DNA of 64,000 bases from Chlamydia sp. 04-14 (GTDB lineage: Bacteria; Chlamydiota; Chlamydiia; Chlamydiales; Chlamydiaceae), in assembly GCF_036632095.1 (NCBI RefSeq), contig NZ_JAPYKW010000001.1:186001-250000 (forward strand). Direction: 5' to 3'. A program made the position numbers and the translations under genes. The first letter of the stretch is position 1. The number at the start of each line of letters is the position of its first letter. The notes beneath the pieces are model-generated. The model was not told the DNA's origin. It saw only the letters and a program-made list of their open reading frames with translations, and ran no database searches. Shown here piece by piece: positions 1-9,207 of the stretch.

Positions 1-45
1 ACTGCTTCGCATTATCGTATCATTACCGACATCAATACTTTTCAT
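1..45 (-). CDS. possible 5' end of a gene running off the left edge
   Basis: An ATG on the minus strand opens a frame of 15 codons (MKSIDVGNDTIMRSS) that reaches the window edge without a stop. No convincing ribosome binding site precedes it. By synteny I expect another Chlamydia-type hypothetical gene here, so this may be its start, but 15 codons prove nothing. Confidence 0.25.
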   Translation of the reverse strand, partial: MKSIDVGNDTIMRSS

Positions 46-99
46 AAATAAGATGCTCTATAAACTAGGAGAACTATTATAAAGAATAAGAAGAAAAAA

Positions 100-1107
100 C
101 TAATAATTATTGTATTCTATTCCATAGAATTTAATTAGTTTTCTTGATTTTTTGTAATCTCTTTTTTTTAATTCTTCATATATACGTAGGCCTTTAGCAT
201 TCATCCCTTGTTGAAAATAGAGAATCCCTAGCTTGGTCATCGTCTCGACATCAGCAGGTTTTAACTTGAGAATCATCTCATACTCTTGAATCTCTTCTAG
301 AGGCATCTGTAAATCATGATAACTGTAGGCCAATTGCGCATGTACCCAAGCGTTACCCGGAGCATATTCATTTAAAATTTTGAATTCTTCTATTGCACGT
401 TGTGCTGTTGTGAAAAATTTTTCTTGAACTTCTTCTCCATATCTCCCTGGAGGAACCCAGTAATTAGCATCAAATTCAGGATATTTCCTTGGATCAGCGT
501 AGAGTCCAGAAAGAGCTACATAGGCATCTGCTAAGGATACATGAGCTCCAAGATCTACAGGAATAGATTGTACAACTTTAATGTAGGCATCTATAGACTT
601 TTGCAGTAAGCATTCTCGAAATAAAAAATAATCTTTCCAGAAGCAAAAACAACTAAACTTCCTCATAAAGTCATGTTGAGGAAGAAAACTCAGTATACTA
701 GATAAGAGCGTGTATTCTTGATTTTGTAAATCTATAGCAAGTTTTGTCGCAGAGGATGCTAGATGTGTTTGCTCTTCAACAATATTTTGTTTCCCATTAA
801 ACAATGCTTGCGCATTTCTTAAATACCCTATTGCTAGATTTTCAAAAAAATCAGGCTTCCCTGACAAAATGTATAAACGCGCAACAAGACAGACAAACAG
901 AGTTAAAAAGAAACAAGCAAGACAAAATGCTGGAACAATAGTTTTCCCAGAAAATAGGAAAAAATAAAGAAACACACCTAATTCCGCAGCCATTAATAAT
1001 AAACATCCGAATAACAATAAACTGTGCCGGATAAGATATTGACGTAATTTTTGGTGTGTTTTTTTACATAAAGCTTCTAGAGTTGGGAGAGCATTATTTA
1101 ACTTCAT
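100..1107 (-). CDS. two-helix membrane protein with TPR-like C-terminus
   Basis: 335-residue protein. Two long hydrophobic segments at about residues 28-50 and 56-80 are separated by only a few polar residues. This bilobed hairpin is the shape typical of Chlamydia inclusion membrane (Inc) proteins. The rest is soluble and helical. From about residue 185 it shows TPR-like helix pairs, for example an alanine- and tyrosine-rich pair around 255-275 and another around 285-315. Position next to ferrochelatase matches the conserved hypothetical I remember as CT484. It is divergent from hemH, with about 95 bases between the starts. The Inc assignment is inference from topology, since no secretion signal can be read from sequence. 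It could equally be an inner-membrane protein with a cytoplasmic TPR scaffold. Confidence 0.85.
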   Translation of the reverse strand: MKLNNALPTLEALCKKTHQKLRQYLIRHSLLLFGCLLLMAAELGVFLYFFLFSGKTIVPAFCLACFFLTLFVCLVARLYILSGKPDFFENLAIGYLRNAQALFNGKQNIVEEQTHLASSATKLAIDLQNQEYTLLSSILSFLPQHDFMRKFSCFCFWKDYFLFRECLLQKSIDAYIKVVQSIPVDLGAHVSLADAYVALSGLYADPRKYPEFDANYWVPPGRYGEEVQEKFFTTAQRAIEEFKILNEYAPGNAWVHAQLAYSYHDLQMPLEEIQEYEMILKLKPADVETMTKLGILYFQQGMNAKGLRIYEELKKRDYKKSRKLIKFYGIEYNNY

Positions 1108-1203
1108 GTATCTTACAAACTCATCTTAATTTTATGGGAAATTATGCAACTAATTGTTTTAATGCAATAGCTCCAACATTATTAAATAATAAAGCTTGTT
1201 ACT

Positions 1204-2160
1204 ATGGTTTCTGCTTACCTACTAGCAAATTTTGGCGGTCCTCGTCATTCTAATGACATTGAAGTTTTCTTAACTTCATTACTTACAGATCGTGATGTTA
1301 CTGGAGGATTTCTTCCTTCTTTCATCCACAAACGCTTATTTTCATTTATAGCTAAAAAACGTACACCTAAGGTTCTTCCCCAATACAATTGTATCGGTGG
1401 ATTCTCTCCTATATATCGAGATACAGAATCGCTTGCAGAAACTCTATCTGTGCATTTAGATACCCCTGTAATTACCTTTCACCGCTATTTACCCGATACA
1501 CACGAGCACACAATTCAACAGTTAAAAGCTCTTGGAGATTGTCCGATTGTTGGCGTTCCCCTATTCCCACATTTTACTTATGCTGTTACAGGAAGTATTG
1601 TCAGATTTATTCACAATCAACTTCCATCACTAGATATCTCTTGGGTCCCCCATTTTGGAAGTCACCCGCAGTTTATTTCATGTATGATTGATCATATCCT
1701 GAAATTTTTACAATCCCACGATATCCCTATAAATGACTGCTGTCTATTATTTTCTGCTCACGGACTTCCTATGAGATATGTGAATAAAGGCGATCCATAC
1801 GACATACAATGTGAGAAATCCTTCAAGGCTATTTCTGCAAGATTAGAAAACATAGAAACTCATCTTTGTTATCAGTCTAAGTTTGGTCCTGGAAAATGGT
1901 TAACACCATCAACAAAAGATACGTGCGCAAGGTTAAATACAGATAAAAAATATGTGCTGATTGTCCCTTTTGGGTTCACTTCAGATCATATAGAAACTCT
2001 TTATGAAATAGAAAAAGAGTACATATCCATACTTATAGAGAGGAAATACCATGCTTTGCGTGTGCCTGCTATTTATGAATCCCCTCAATGGGTAGAATCA
2101 TTAGCAACAATTATTCAAAGTACGCCGCATGTAGAGAAAAAAAGCTTAATAAAATCGTAA
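1204..2160 (+). CDS. hemH: ferrochelatase (protoheme ferro-lyase)
   Basis: Inserts ferrous iron into protoporphyrin IX, the last step of heme synthesis. The N-terminus LLANFGGPRH is the usual ferrochelatase opening. The metal-site histidine is in FSAHGLPM (H186). The second conserved acidic site is in FTSDHIETLYEIE (E264). The length of 318 residues is normal. It is divergent from the TPR membrane protein and converges on the binding lipoprotein gene, with four bases between the stops. ATG at 1204 follows a weak Shine-Dalgarno. Chlamydial names hemH and hemZ refer to the same gene. Confidence 0.96.
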   Translation: MVSAYLLANFGGPRHSNDIEVFLTSLLTDRDVTGGFLPSFIHKRLFSFIAKKRTPKVLPQYNCIGGFSPIYRDTESLAETLSVHLDTPVITFHRYLPDTHEHTIQQLKALGDCPIVGVPLFPHFTYAVTGSIVRFIHNQLPSLDISWVPHFGSHPQFISCMIDHILKFLQSHDIPINDCCLLFSAHGLPMRYVNKGDPYDIQCEKSFKAISARLENIETHLCYQSKFGPGKWLTPSTKDTCARLNTDKKYVLIVPFGFTSDHIETLYEIEKEYISILIERKYHALRVPAIYESPQWVESLATIIQSTPHVEKKSLIKS

Positions 2161-2164
2161 TAAG

Positions 2165-2917
2165 TTAAGGAAGACGATATTGCTGTTTAATCGTCTGATA
2201 CTTACCAGAACGCATGCTTTTGACCAGTCCCATGTTAAAACCTTCTAACAAGTTATTCTTCTCACCACGAAGAACCACTAACCTTAAACCATCTTGATTT
2301 AAAGGTTGGGAAATGATCTTTAAACGTCCTTTATATGCTGTATCTATCAAAGCTGTGACTTCTATAACAGGAGCTAATAAAGCATCATAACAACCAGAAG
2401 ATAAAGCTTCTAAAGCTATAGGGACGTGTTGATAAGGGCTTAAAACAGCATCAGGAATATCTTGACCTACCAATACTGAAGAGTCGAATTTGTATACTCC
2501 TATGAGCTTACCACGAAGATCTTGGATCGACTTATAAGGAGACCCCTCAGAAACAACAAGCACAGGACCTGTAAGCAGTATAGGATCAGAAAATTGGTAA
2601 TGATCTAACATCTCTGCTGTTGGCAATATTGATGTAAAAGCTCCTGCTGTCTTTTGATCATCAAGATTTTCAAAAAGATGAATCCAATCTTGATTTACAA
2701 TATTGATATTTAGATTCTCTCGGTAATTAATCTCAGATACAAGATCATTAAGGAAGGCATTGATATTTGCTGTATAAATTCCAAATTGTTTTGGGAACCA
2801 AGTAGTATCTCTTCCTACCAATAATTCTTTCTTTTCTCTAGAACATCCTAGAAAAACCAAAGGTAGGAAACACAAAAGAGCTAGGAAATATAGCTTTGAG
2901 GAATTCTTGATTTTCAC
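2165..2917 (-). CDS. extracellular solute-binding lipoprotein, amino-acid type (FliY-like)
   Basis: 250-residue family 3 periplasmic binding protein. The signal peptide has a hydrophobic core at about residues 9-24 and a lipobox VFLGC with Cys25 as the lipidated residue. The body keeps typical family 3 features, such as the PILLTGPVLVV strand and IQDLRGKLIGVYKFDSS. It is therefore the substrate-capturing part of an ABC importer, probably for an amino acid. No permease or ATPase gene is adjacent. The start is a GTG with GAGG upstream. In chlamydial annotations this position is called fliY or glutamine-binding protein. The substrate cannot be read from sequence. Confidence 0.88.
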   Translation of the reverse strand: MKIKNSSKLYFLALLCFLPLVFLGCSREKKELLVGRDTTWFPKQFGIYTANINAFLNDLVSEINYRENLNINIVNQDWIHLFENLDDQKTAGAFTSILPTAEMLDHYQFSDPILLTGPVLVVSEGSPYKSIQDLRGKLIGVYKFDSSVLVGQDIPDAVLSPYQHVPIALEALSSGCYDALLAPVIEVTALIDTAYKGRLKIISQPLNQDGLRLVVLRGEKNNLLEGFNMGLVKSMRSGKYQTIKQQYRLP

Positions 2918-3113
2918 GCTAACTCACGCCTCGGATTCCAGACTGATTTTTCGCATCATATTCTACAAAAGAAATTTTATCCAGTGTGCTCTCTAAGATA
3001 AACTTGAACAAAAACTTTTTTGAAAAAATAACCAGAAAGCCAAAAAATATACTTATCAAAACAAAAAACATACCAGCTGTTTAATGTTAAGTATTTTATA
3101 AATTTTTATAGAA

Positions 3114-3677
3114 CTAATGCGAACTATTCTCAAGAATATATTCCGATAAAAATGTTCCTCCCAACTTTCTCCTATGTTTAAGTATTAAACCTTCAACAAG
3201 AATAGGTTCTGCGGAAGCATTTTCTAAAAACAACAAGCCTTGCTTATCTAAGACTTTTCCTAAAACAATATCACGCAATACGACCCCAAGATAACTATTT
3301 TCAAGATTATAGGGAGGATCTATGTAAATAAGATCAAAGGACATGTCCTTTTTAGTAAGTCTCCGAATCGCAGATCTTGCTTCCTGTTTCATGATCGTAA
3401 CTGGTAGCTCTGGATTCAGTAATTGGCTATTTGCCCGAATTAAACGTACAGATTGTGCTGAAGAATCTACAAAAGTTACTGAAGAAGCTCCGCGACTTAA
3501 AGCTTCAAAACCTACGGATCCAACTCCAGAAAAAAGATCTAAAAATACTGCATCTTCAATATAGGCCGCGCAGATATTAAATACCGCCTCTTTGACTACT
3601 CCACAAGTAGGACGTACTGAGGGATTAGAAAAAGTTTTTAAAGATTTCCCTTTGTATTTGCCTGCAAGAATTTTCAC
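3114..3677 (-). CDS. rsmD: 16S rRNA (guanine966-N2)-methyltransferase, RsmD family
   Basis: 187 residues, the normal family length. The N-terminal ILAGKYKGKSLKT and the segment VRPTCGVVKEAVFNI are typical of RsmD. The SAM-binding loop is LDLFSGVGSVGFEALSRGA. The catalytic motif IV is DLIYIDPPY, as in N2-guanine methyltransferases. It overlaps the upstream phosphoesterase by four bases, so the pair is probably translated together. Known role: methylates G966 of 16S rRNA on the 30S subunit. Confidence 0.94.
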   Translation of the reverse strand: MKILAGKYKGKSLKTFSNPSVRPTCGVVKEAVFNICAAYIEDAVFLDLFSGVGSVGFEALSRGASSVTFVDSSAQSVRLIRANSQLLNPELPVTIMKQEARSAIRRLTKKDMSFDLIYIDPPYNLENSYLGVVLRDIVLGKVLDKQGLLFLENASAEPILVEGLILKHRRKLGGTFLSEYILENSSH

Positions 3678-4417
3678 TGTATAACCTGGGGAATAAAATC
3701 TATATAATCAGCAGCAACTAACCTGTAATCGATATCGCGAATGATTCCAAATCCTTCTAAAGGAGAGCGGACTTTATGCATATGACCAAACAAGCAATGC
3801 GATACTCTGCCATCCACTTCAAGCATTTCTGATACTGGTCCAGGAGTACCATCACTACTGATAGGTGGATAGTGGGTCATGACAATAATCTGATCAACAT
3901 CTTCGGGAACAGCTTCTAAAGCTCGTTGCAATCTTCCAAGCTCTCTTAAAAAGATTTTCTCATCTTGCTCACTATAGTGCCGTTCTTTTCCTAGAAGAGG
4001 AGATTGGAAACACTCAGGAGCCACACATATTGTAGGACTATCCCAAAGCCTTACTCCCACAACAGCTTTCTTCGGATGCAATAGAGCAAAACCTTGAGAT
4101 AGATAATGTAAATTTTCAGGAAGAATTTGTGATATTTTAGTTGCTGATGCGGAACTCCAATAGTCATGATTCCCACGAATCATATACTTAGTTCCTGGGA
4201 GAGAACCTATAAAAGAGAAATCCTCTTTAGCTTCTTCGATATGCATAGCCCAAGAAATATCTCCCGGGAGTAAAACTATATCTTCGGGAGCTACTGTCTC
4301 TTCCCATCTTTCACGGATTTTCTCATGATAGGAAATCCAGGGTTCACCAAAAACTTCCATTGTTTTTTCAGGAACTCCGATAGCTAAGTGTAAATCTGCT
4401 ATTGCATATATCTGCAT
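3674..4417 (-). CDS. calcineurin-type metallophosphoesterase
   Basis: 247-residue metallophosphoesterase with all family motifs in order: ADLHL near the N-terminus, PGDISWAM (about 52), RGNHDYW (about 80), MTHYPP (about 175) and FGHMHK (about 210). These supply the two-metal site. The substrate is unknown; the family includes nucleases, phosphodiesterases and protein phosphatases. No signal peptide is present, so it is cytoplasmic. It is the first gene of a pair with rsmD, overlapping by ATGA. Confidence 0.9.
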   Translation of the reverse strand: MQIYAIADLHLAIGVPEKTMEVFGEPWISYHEKIRERWEETVAPEDIVLLPGDISWAMHIEEAKEDFSFIGSLPGTKYMIRGNHDYWSSASATKISQILPENLHYLSQGFALLHPKKAVVGVRLWDSPTICVAPECFQSPLLGKERHYSEQDEKIFLRELGRLQRALEAVPEDVDQIIVMTHYPPISSDGTPGPVSEMLEVDGRVSHCLFGHMHKVRSPLEGFGIIRDIDYRLVAADYIDFIPQVIQ

Positions 4418-4528
4418 AGAAAAGACGTCCGTGCGTTGTCACTATAGCAATAGTCTACTGGATATGAAGCTAAAATCTCGATGGATAAAAACTCCCATGG
4501 CTATTTTTATTAACCACGGAATCAGCTA

Positions 4529-5857
4529 TCAAAAGATATAATTATCAGGAATTCTGGTTCCTCGAGGAATGATAATAATTCCATCTCTAACCACTAACTT
4601 CCCATCAGGGGAATCATAATCTCTATGTCCTTGGATATTTGTGAGTTTTACTCCATTGCCAATTCTACAGTTCTCATCGATTATTGTTTTATAAATCTCA
4701 CAATTATCTCCGATACCTAAAGCATTTTGATTTGGACTTCCATAACGGTCATTTCCCATAACGATGGAATGATCTATAACAGAGTTTTTCCCTATCACAC
4801 CACGAATTCCCACAACGCTATGAGATACATTACTAGAATCAATAACAGCGCCTTCGCAAAGTAACGAGTTGGAAATCATGGAATCCGTAACTATAGTTCC
4901 GGGGAGGTGATGATTTTTACTATAAATCATCCCTCTATCATCATAGCAATTCAAACCACGAACTTGAGGCCGAGGCTTTTGTGTTAAAGCAATGTTTGCT
5001 TCATAATAAGATTCGATTGTTCCGATATCAGTCCAATAACCATCATAAAGGAAAGTCTTTACTGTCCCACGTTTCATTTGAGCTTGGATAAGATGCTTCC
5101 CAAAATCATCCCCTTGCTCCTCTAAAAGCAATTGAAATAAGCTCTCTCTTCGGAAAAGATAGATCCCCATATTTCCTAAGAAATTTCCATATTGAGGATC
5201 TAGCTTATGTTTTCGACAATCCTCGGGAGATAATCGAAAACGATTTAAGATTTCTTCTTCCTGTGGTTTTTCGTAAAAGTCTAAAAGATTTGCATCTTTG
5301 TCTATCTGCAAGACTCCCATTCTTGAAGCATCTTTCTCTTGAATGGGCTGCGCGACTATTACCATATCAGATTGCATCGATAGAGCGTAATCTACAACCC
5401 TACGAAAATCCATGTTGTATAATTGATCTCCAGACAAAACAAGGAAATATTCTATCCCGGTATCCTCTAAATATAAGAGGTTTTGACGAATAGCATCGGC
5501 GGTTCCCTGATACCATACCTGACTTCCATCTCTACCCTCTGGGGCAAGAAGATGTATCTGATCCTGAAGCACTCCGTGATAAAAATACGTCTTCACAAGA
5601 TGCTGTTGTAATGTGTAGGTAAGATATTGACCTATTACGAAAATTTTAGAAAAGCCTGAGGCTATTGCATGTGAAATGGGCACATCAATGAGCTTGTACC
5701 TTCCCCCGAACGACACAGTTGGTTTACAACGCCAATAGGTTAAAGGAGATAATCGCTTTCCTTCACCACCGCATAAAACAATAACACCAACCTTATCTCG
5801 ATAAAAATGAGAAGCCTGATAACTTGGGGGATAGCCCTGAAAATCGTTTTCTATCAT
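4529..5857 (-). CDS. glgC: glucose-1-phosphate adenylyltransferase
   Basis: Makes ADP-glucose from ATP and glucose 1-phosphate, the committed step of glycogen synthesis. The nucleotide-binding loop LCGGEGKRLSPLT is near the N-terminus. YQGTADAIRQNL and the FLVLSGDQLY strand follow, and a left-handed beta-helix forms the C-terminal third. I place the start at the ATG at 5857, giving 442 residues, because it follows AAGGCAGGG. The longer frame to 5881 would begin with TTG and add eight residues. Glycogen accumulation in the inclusion depends on this enzyme in C. trachomatis; its importance in Chlamydophila species is less clear. Confidence 0.95.
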   Translation of the reverse strand: MIENDFQGYPPSYQASHFYRDKVGVIVLCGGEGKRLSPLTYWRCKPTVSFGGRYKLIDVPISHAIASGFSKIFVIGQYLTYTLQQHLVKTYFYHGVLQDQIHLLAPEGRDGSQVWYQGTADAIRQNLLYLEDTGIEYFLVLSGDQLYNMDFRRVVDYALSMQSDMVIVAQPIQEKDASRMGVLQIDKDANLLDFYEKPQEEEILNRFRLSPEDCRKHKLDPQYGNFLGNMGIYLFRRESLFQLLLEEQGDDFGKHLIQAQMKRGTVKTFLYDGYWTDIGTIESYYEANIALTQKPRPQVRGLNCYDDRGMIYSKNHHLPGTIVTDSMISNSLLCEGAVIDSSNVSHSVVGIRGVIGKNSVIDHSIVMGNDRYGSPNQNALGIGDNCEIYKTIIDENCRIGNGVKLTNIQGHRDYDSPDGKLVVRDGIIIIPRGTRIPDNYIF

Positions 5858-5924
5858 TTGCCCTGCCTTCTGTAATCCCAATTTTAAATTAGAATCAAAT
5901 AAAAAGGCTACACAAACTAACTAG

Positions 5925-5964
5925 AATTAAATTAGATTAATTTAATTATAAAAACCAAGTTTTT
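5925..5964. repeat. two perfect AT-rich inverted repeats between pyrE-like gene and glgC
   Basis: AATTAAATTA at 5925-5934 is repeated inverted at 5938-5947 with a three-base centre. AAAAAC at 5950-5955 is inverted at 5959-5964 around CAA. Both lie in the 134-base gap upstream of glgC and downstream of the pyrE-like stop. The second could form a weak terminator for the pyrE-like gene; the first looks more like an operator or a cruciform-prone element. Confidence 0.6.
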
Positions 5965-5991
5965 GTTATTAAATAGAATAAAAATGAATAA

Positions 5992-6615
5992 TTATTGAAA
6001 AGTTTCTATAAGCGTGGTCGCTATAGCTGCATCTGTATCTTTCAATTGGCATTTAGAAAGCAAAGATCTGATAAGTTCTTCCAGAGTAAACACGGATCTT
6101 AACTTAATTCCCGCCTCTTTTAAGGCATCTTCTCCACCAACTTGTCTGTCTAAAAATACTAAGGATTCTCGAATATTTAAACCCTCATCTTCTAAAGCCT
6201 TAGCAGTATCTAAAATCGAACGTCCTGACGCGATAACATCGTTAATTACTAAGCATGTCTGTCCTGGAGAAAAAAGACCTTCGACTTTGATTCTATCTTC
6301 TTGATTTGGATGTTTTAATTCTTTCCTCCTCAATACCATAGAGATGTTGTATTTTAGTGATATACATGTAGCTAATGCAAGAGCGGTATAGGGAACACCA
6401 CATAATAGACTACTATTGAAAGAAGGGCGTAAACGCCAAATTAACGAAGCTATGGTTTGTAAAACATCGGGACAGGAGATAACCAAACGCATGTCGACAT
6501 AAATAGGAGTTTTCTGACCATCTGATAAATTAAAATCACCAAATCTTATTGCTCCTATGCGGTATAGGTTAACCACAGCATGATCACGAAGTTGCTCCTC
6601 TTCAAAGCTCATCAT
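5992..6615 (-). CDS. pyrE: orotate phosphoribosyltransferase-like protein (UMP synthase N-terminal type)
   Basis: 207 residues that align throughout, from memory, with the OPRT half of eukaryotic UMP synthase rather than with the E. coli enzyme. Examples are KTPIYVDMRLVIS, LLCGVPYTALALAT, RRKELK (96-101), VEGLFSPGQTCLVI and LDRQVGGEDALKEAGI. The PRPP-binding motif is VINDVIASGRS (123-133), where the usual first acidic residue is Asn125. The mobile catalytic loop after Lys101 reads HPNQED instead of the common D-H/Y-G pattern. No OMP decarboxylase domain or neighbouring pyrF is present. The fold assignment is strong; activity on orotate is uncertain. Absent from C. trachomatis as far as I recall. 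ATG at 6615 or 6612. Confidence 0.8.
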   Translation of the reverse strand: MMSFEEEQLRDHAVVNLYRIGAIRFGDFNLSDGQKTPIYVDMRLVISCPDVLQTIASLIWRLRPSFNSSLLCGVPYTALALATCISLKYNISMVLRRKELKHPNQEDRIKVEGLFSPGQTCLVINDVIASGRSILDTAKALEDEGLNIRESLVFLDRQVGGEDALKEAGIKLRSVFTLEELIRSLLSKCQLKDTDAAIATTLIETFQ

Positions 6616-6676
6616 TATCTGGTATCCTCATCGTTTTTTGACAAAATACAAAAACTCTTAATATAAGCATAAGAAT

Positions 6677-6937
6677 ATGCTTATCCGTTTATTTTTTGGT
6701 ATTCCTCTAACTAAGGAATTGGAGGTAATTAACCAGCCTCCCCTAACTGTGGCAATCTTTCAAAGAAAAGAATACTTAGGAATCTACAGTCCTGCAGAAA
6801 CAACTTTACAAGTTGCAAAACTCAATATGTGTTATCGAGAAGCTCAGGAAATCTTAGAAAAAGTAATTCAAGGAAAATATCTCACTAACAAAGAGACCTC
6901 CTTAATTATTTTCCCCGAGATTCTTATCGGGAAATGA
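6677..6937 (+). CDS. small hypothetical protein
   Basis: 86 residues, not recognised as any known family. It begins with a hydrophobic stretch (MLIRLFFGIPL) and continues with mixed beta and helical sequence, including an amphipathic segment with YREAQEILEKVIQGKY. It has no cysteines apart from one near residue 54. It is divergent from the pyrE-like gene, with about 60 bases between starts, and converges on rho. Position fits a conserved chlamydial hypothetical (I remember CT490). The start is poorly supported because no good ribosome binding site precedes it. Confidence 0.6.
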   Translation: MLIRLFFGIPLTKELEVINQPPLTVAIFQRKEYLGIYSPAETTLQVAKLNMCYREAQEILEKVIQGKYLTNKETSLIIFPEILIGK

Positions 6938-7207
6938 TAATCCTAAAACTAACAAGACGTGCTTTTCACATGTCCTATTCCATCTTCTCAATGCGTTGAT
7001 AGAGCTACTCCCCATCAACACGAGGAAAAGATATAGAACATTTTAATTGATACAAAGATCAATCATTCTAAAGTCTGTTAAATCGTAGATATGATTTAGA
7101 AAAAGGATAAGTGAAAGACAAGGTCTACAGACTTACAACTAAAACCGTAGGTTTCTCACCTATCATTTCGAATATTTCAAAAAACAAAAACAACGAGATT
7201 TTTTAAT

Positions 7208-8602
7208 CTATTCTTTCAAAGAAAGTAAAAATTCTGCGTTACTATTTGTTTTCTTTAACCTACCAAGCAGCAAATGCATCGCATCAATAGCTGTAAGATC
7301 AGCAATTGCTTGACGGAAGAGATAAACCTTTTCTAATTCACTAGGATGATAAAGTAGTTCTTCTTTTCTTGTGCCGCTTTTAATGAGATCAATCGCAGGA
7401 TAAGTTCTTCGATCAGACAGACGACGATCAAGTACAAGCTCCATATTTCCTGTGCCCTTGAACTCTTCAAAAATCACTTCGTCCATACGAGATCCGGTAT
7501 CAATCAAGGCAGTAGCCAGAATGGTTAGTGATCCCCCGCCTTCAATATTTCTGGCAGCTCCAAAAAATCTCTTTGGTTTGTGTAAAGCACTCGCGTCTAC
7601 ACCACCTGTCAAAATTTTTCCAGAATGCGGCTGTACGGTGTTGTAAGCTCGAGCTAAACGTGTAATAGAATCGAGAAGGATAACAACATCCTTTCCGTGT
7701 TCAACTAGACGTCGAGCCTTTTCTATAACCATTTCCGCAACTTGAATATGTCTCTCAGGCTGCTCATCAAACGTAGAAGCAACAACTTCACCACGCACCT
7801 GACGAATCATGTCAGTAACTTCTTCAGGACGCTCATCAATGAGCAAAACAATTAAAACAATATCTGGATTATTGACAGCAATAGCGTGAGCTATGCTTTG
7901 TAAAATGACGGTTTTCCCGGAACGGGGAGGAGCTACAATAAGTCCTCTTTGACCTTTCCCAATGGGAGCTGTAAGATCTAAAACCCTTTCAGCTAGGTGC
8001 TCTTTCCCCATCTCCATAACAATTCTTTCATTAGGATACAGAGGAGTGAGGTTTTCAAACAAAACTCGTTCCTTAGCTTTGTCTGGAGTAGATCCGTTAA
8101 TTTTATCTACCTTTAATAAAGCAAAGTACTTTTCCTTCTCTTTTGGAGAACGTATCGTACCTATAATTGTATCCCCCTTCTTTAAGTCAAATCTACGGAT
8201 CTGAGCGGGGGAAACATAAATATCTTCAGCGGAGGGGAGATAATTATAAGTAGGAGATCTTAAAAAACCAAATCCATCGGGGAGAACTTCTAAAACTCCT
8301 TCCCCAATCAAAAGCTCATCCGAACGCTCAGATTTTGCTTTCACTATCTCAAATACTACCTGAGATTTAGTGAGAGACCCGATGTTCTTCACTCCATATT
8401 GACGAGCTAACACATTAAGCTCTTCAATTCCCATCCTTTGCAATTTGGCAATTTTTGTAATAGTTACGTTCTGATTTTCATCAACCGTATCCGCAACTAC
8501 AGCACATTCTCCTGCAAAAGACTTCTCTTGCAACACAGGACATGTATGTTTTTTATTCTCTTTCACCTTTGGCAAGACTTCTGAAGAACGTTCTTCTTTC
8601 AT
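7208..8602 (-). CDS. rho: transcription termination factor Rho
   Basis: 464-residue hexameric RNA helicase that releases RNA polymerase at Rho-dependent sites. The N-terminal Rho domain (about residues 50-90) is followed by the OB-fold RNA-binding domain with DGFGFLRSP (about 109-117). The ATPase has Walker A APPRSGKT, Walker [17 protein letters not shown], the Q-loop KTVILQS and R-loop region around GGVDASAL. The first 45 residues are a charged leader longer than in E. coli Rho. It overlaps coaE by four bases and follows polA and coaE in one transcription direction. Confidence 0.97.
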   Translation of the reverse strand: MKEERSSEVLPKVKENKKHTCPVLQEKSFAGECAVVADTVDENQNVTITKIAKLQRMGIEELNVLARQYGVKNIGSLTKSQVVFEIVKAKSERSDELLIGEGVLEVLPDGFGFLRSPTYNYLPSAEDIYVSPAQIRRFDLKKGDTIIGTIRSPKEKEKYFALLKVDKINGSTPDKAKERVLFENLTPLYPNERIVMEMGKEHLAERVLDLTAPIGKGQRGLIVAPPRSGKTVILQSIAHAIAVNNPDIVLIVLLIDERPEEVTDMIRQVRGEVVASTFDEQPERHIQVAEMVIEKARRLVEHGKDVVILLDSITRLARAYNTVQPHSGKILTGGVDASALHKPKRFFGAARNIEGGGSLTILATALIDTGSRMDEVIFEEFKGTGNMELVLDRRLSDRRTYPAIDLIKSGTRKEELLYHPSELEKVYLFRQAIADLTAIDAMHLLLGRLKKTNSNAEFLLSLKE

Positions 8603-9207
8603 AATGCTCCCTTTAAAGCGTAAAAATATTCTTCGACTTTATGACGTAATTCTTCTTTAGTGCCGTTATTTTCTATAATAATATCGGCATGCATCATTTT
8701 CTCTTCATGAGAAGAAAATCGAGCACATCTCTGATAAAAATTTAAATCAGAACAATTAGTTTTTTTGGTAAACCTTTCCCTACGAATATTCTCATCTGCT
8801 GTAATAAGAATGACGCGATCAAACCATTTCGCATAATGTATTTCGTATAACAAAGGCACCTCAGCAATGAACAGAGGATGCTTTCGCTCCTTCGCGACTT
8901 GATAATATTGCTCTTCAATAATTCTACAAACCTCAGGATGCAAAATAGCTTCTAAAGATTGAAGAAGAGCTGAATTATCAAAAACTTTCTCTGCTATGAC
9001 TTTTCTATCGAATGCATTGTCAATAACAACTTCTGATCCCAGAAGGTCTATAACGCGACGACCTATATGCGAGTGAGGAACAAGGAAACTATGCGAAACT
9101 TTATCAGCACTAATTACATAGGCACCCAAATCTTGAAAAACCCTACATGCTTCAGTCTTTCCTGAAGAGAGATCCCCTGTAATAGAAACTTTTAGTAATT
9201 CTAACAT
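8599..9207 (-). CDS. coaE: dephospho-CoA kinase
   Basis: Last step of coenzyme A synthesis: ATP-dependent phosphorylation of the ribose 3'-hydroxyl of dephospho-CoA. P-loop GDLSSGKT is at residues 11-18. The conserved ISADKVSH region and the CoA-binding [10 protein letters not shown] strand follow. The ATG at 9207 (202 residues) is preferred. The longer frame to 9216 would start with TTG. It overlaps the polA stop by seven bases and the rho start by four, so polA, coaE and rho look like an operon. Confidence 0.92.
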   Translation of the reverse strand: MLELLKVSITGDLSSGKTEACRVFQDLGAYVISADKVSHSFLVPHSHIGRRVIDLLGSEVVIDNAFDRKVIAEKVFDNSALLQSLEAILHPEVCRIIEEQYYQVAKERKHPLFIAEVPLLYEIHYAKWFDRVILITADENIRRERFTKKTNCSDLNFYQRCARFSSHEEKMMHADIIIENNGTKEELRHKVEEYFYALKGAL

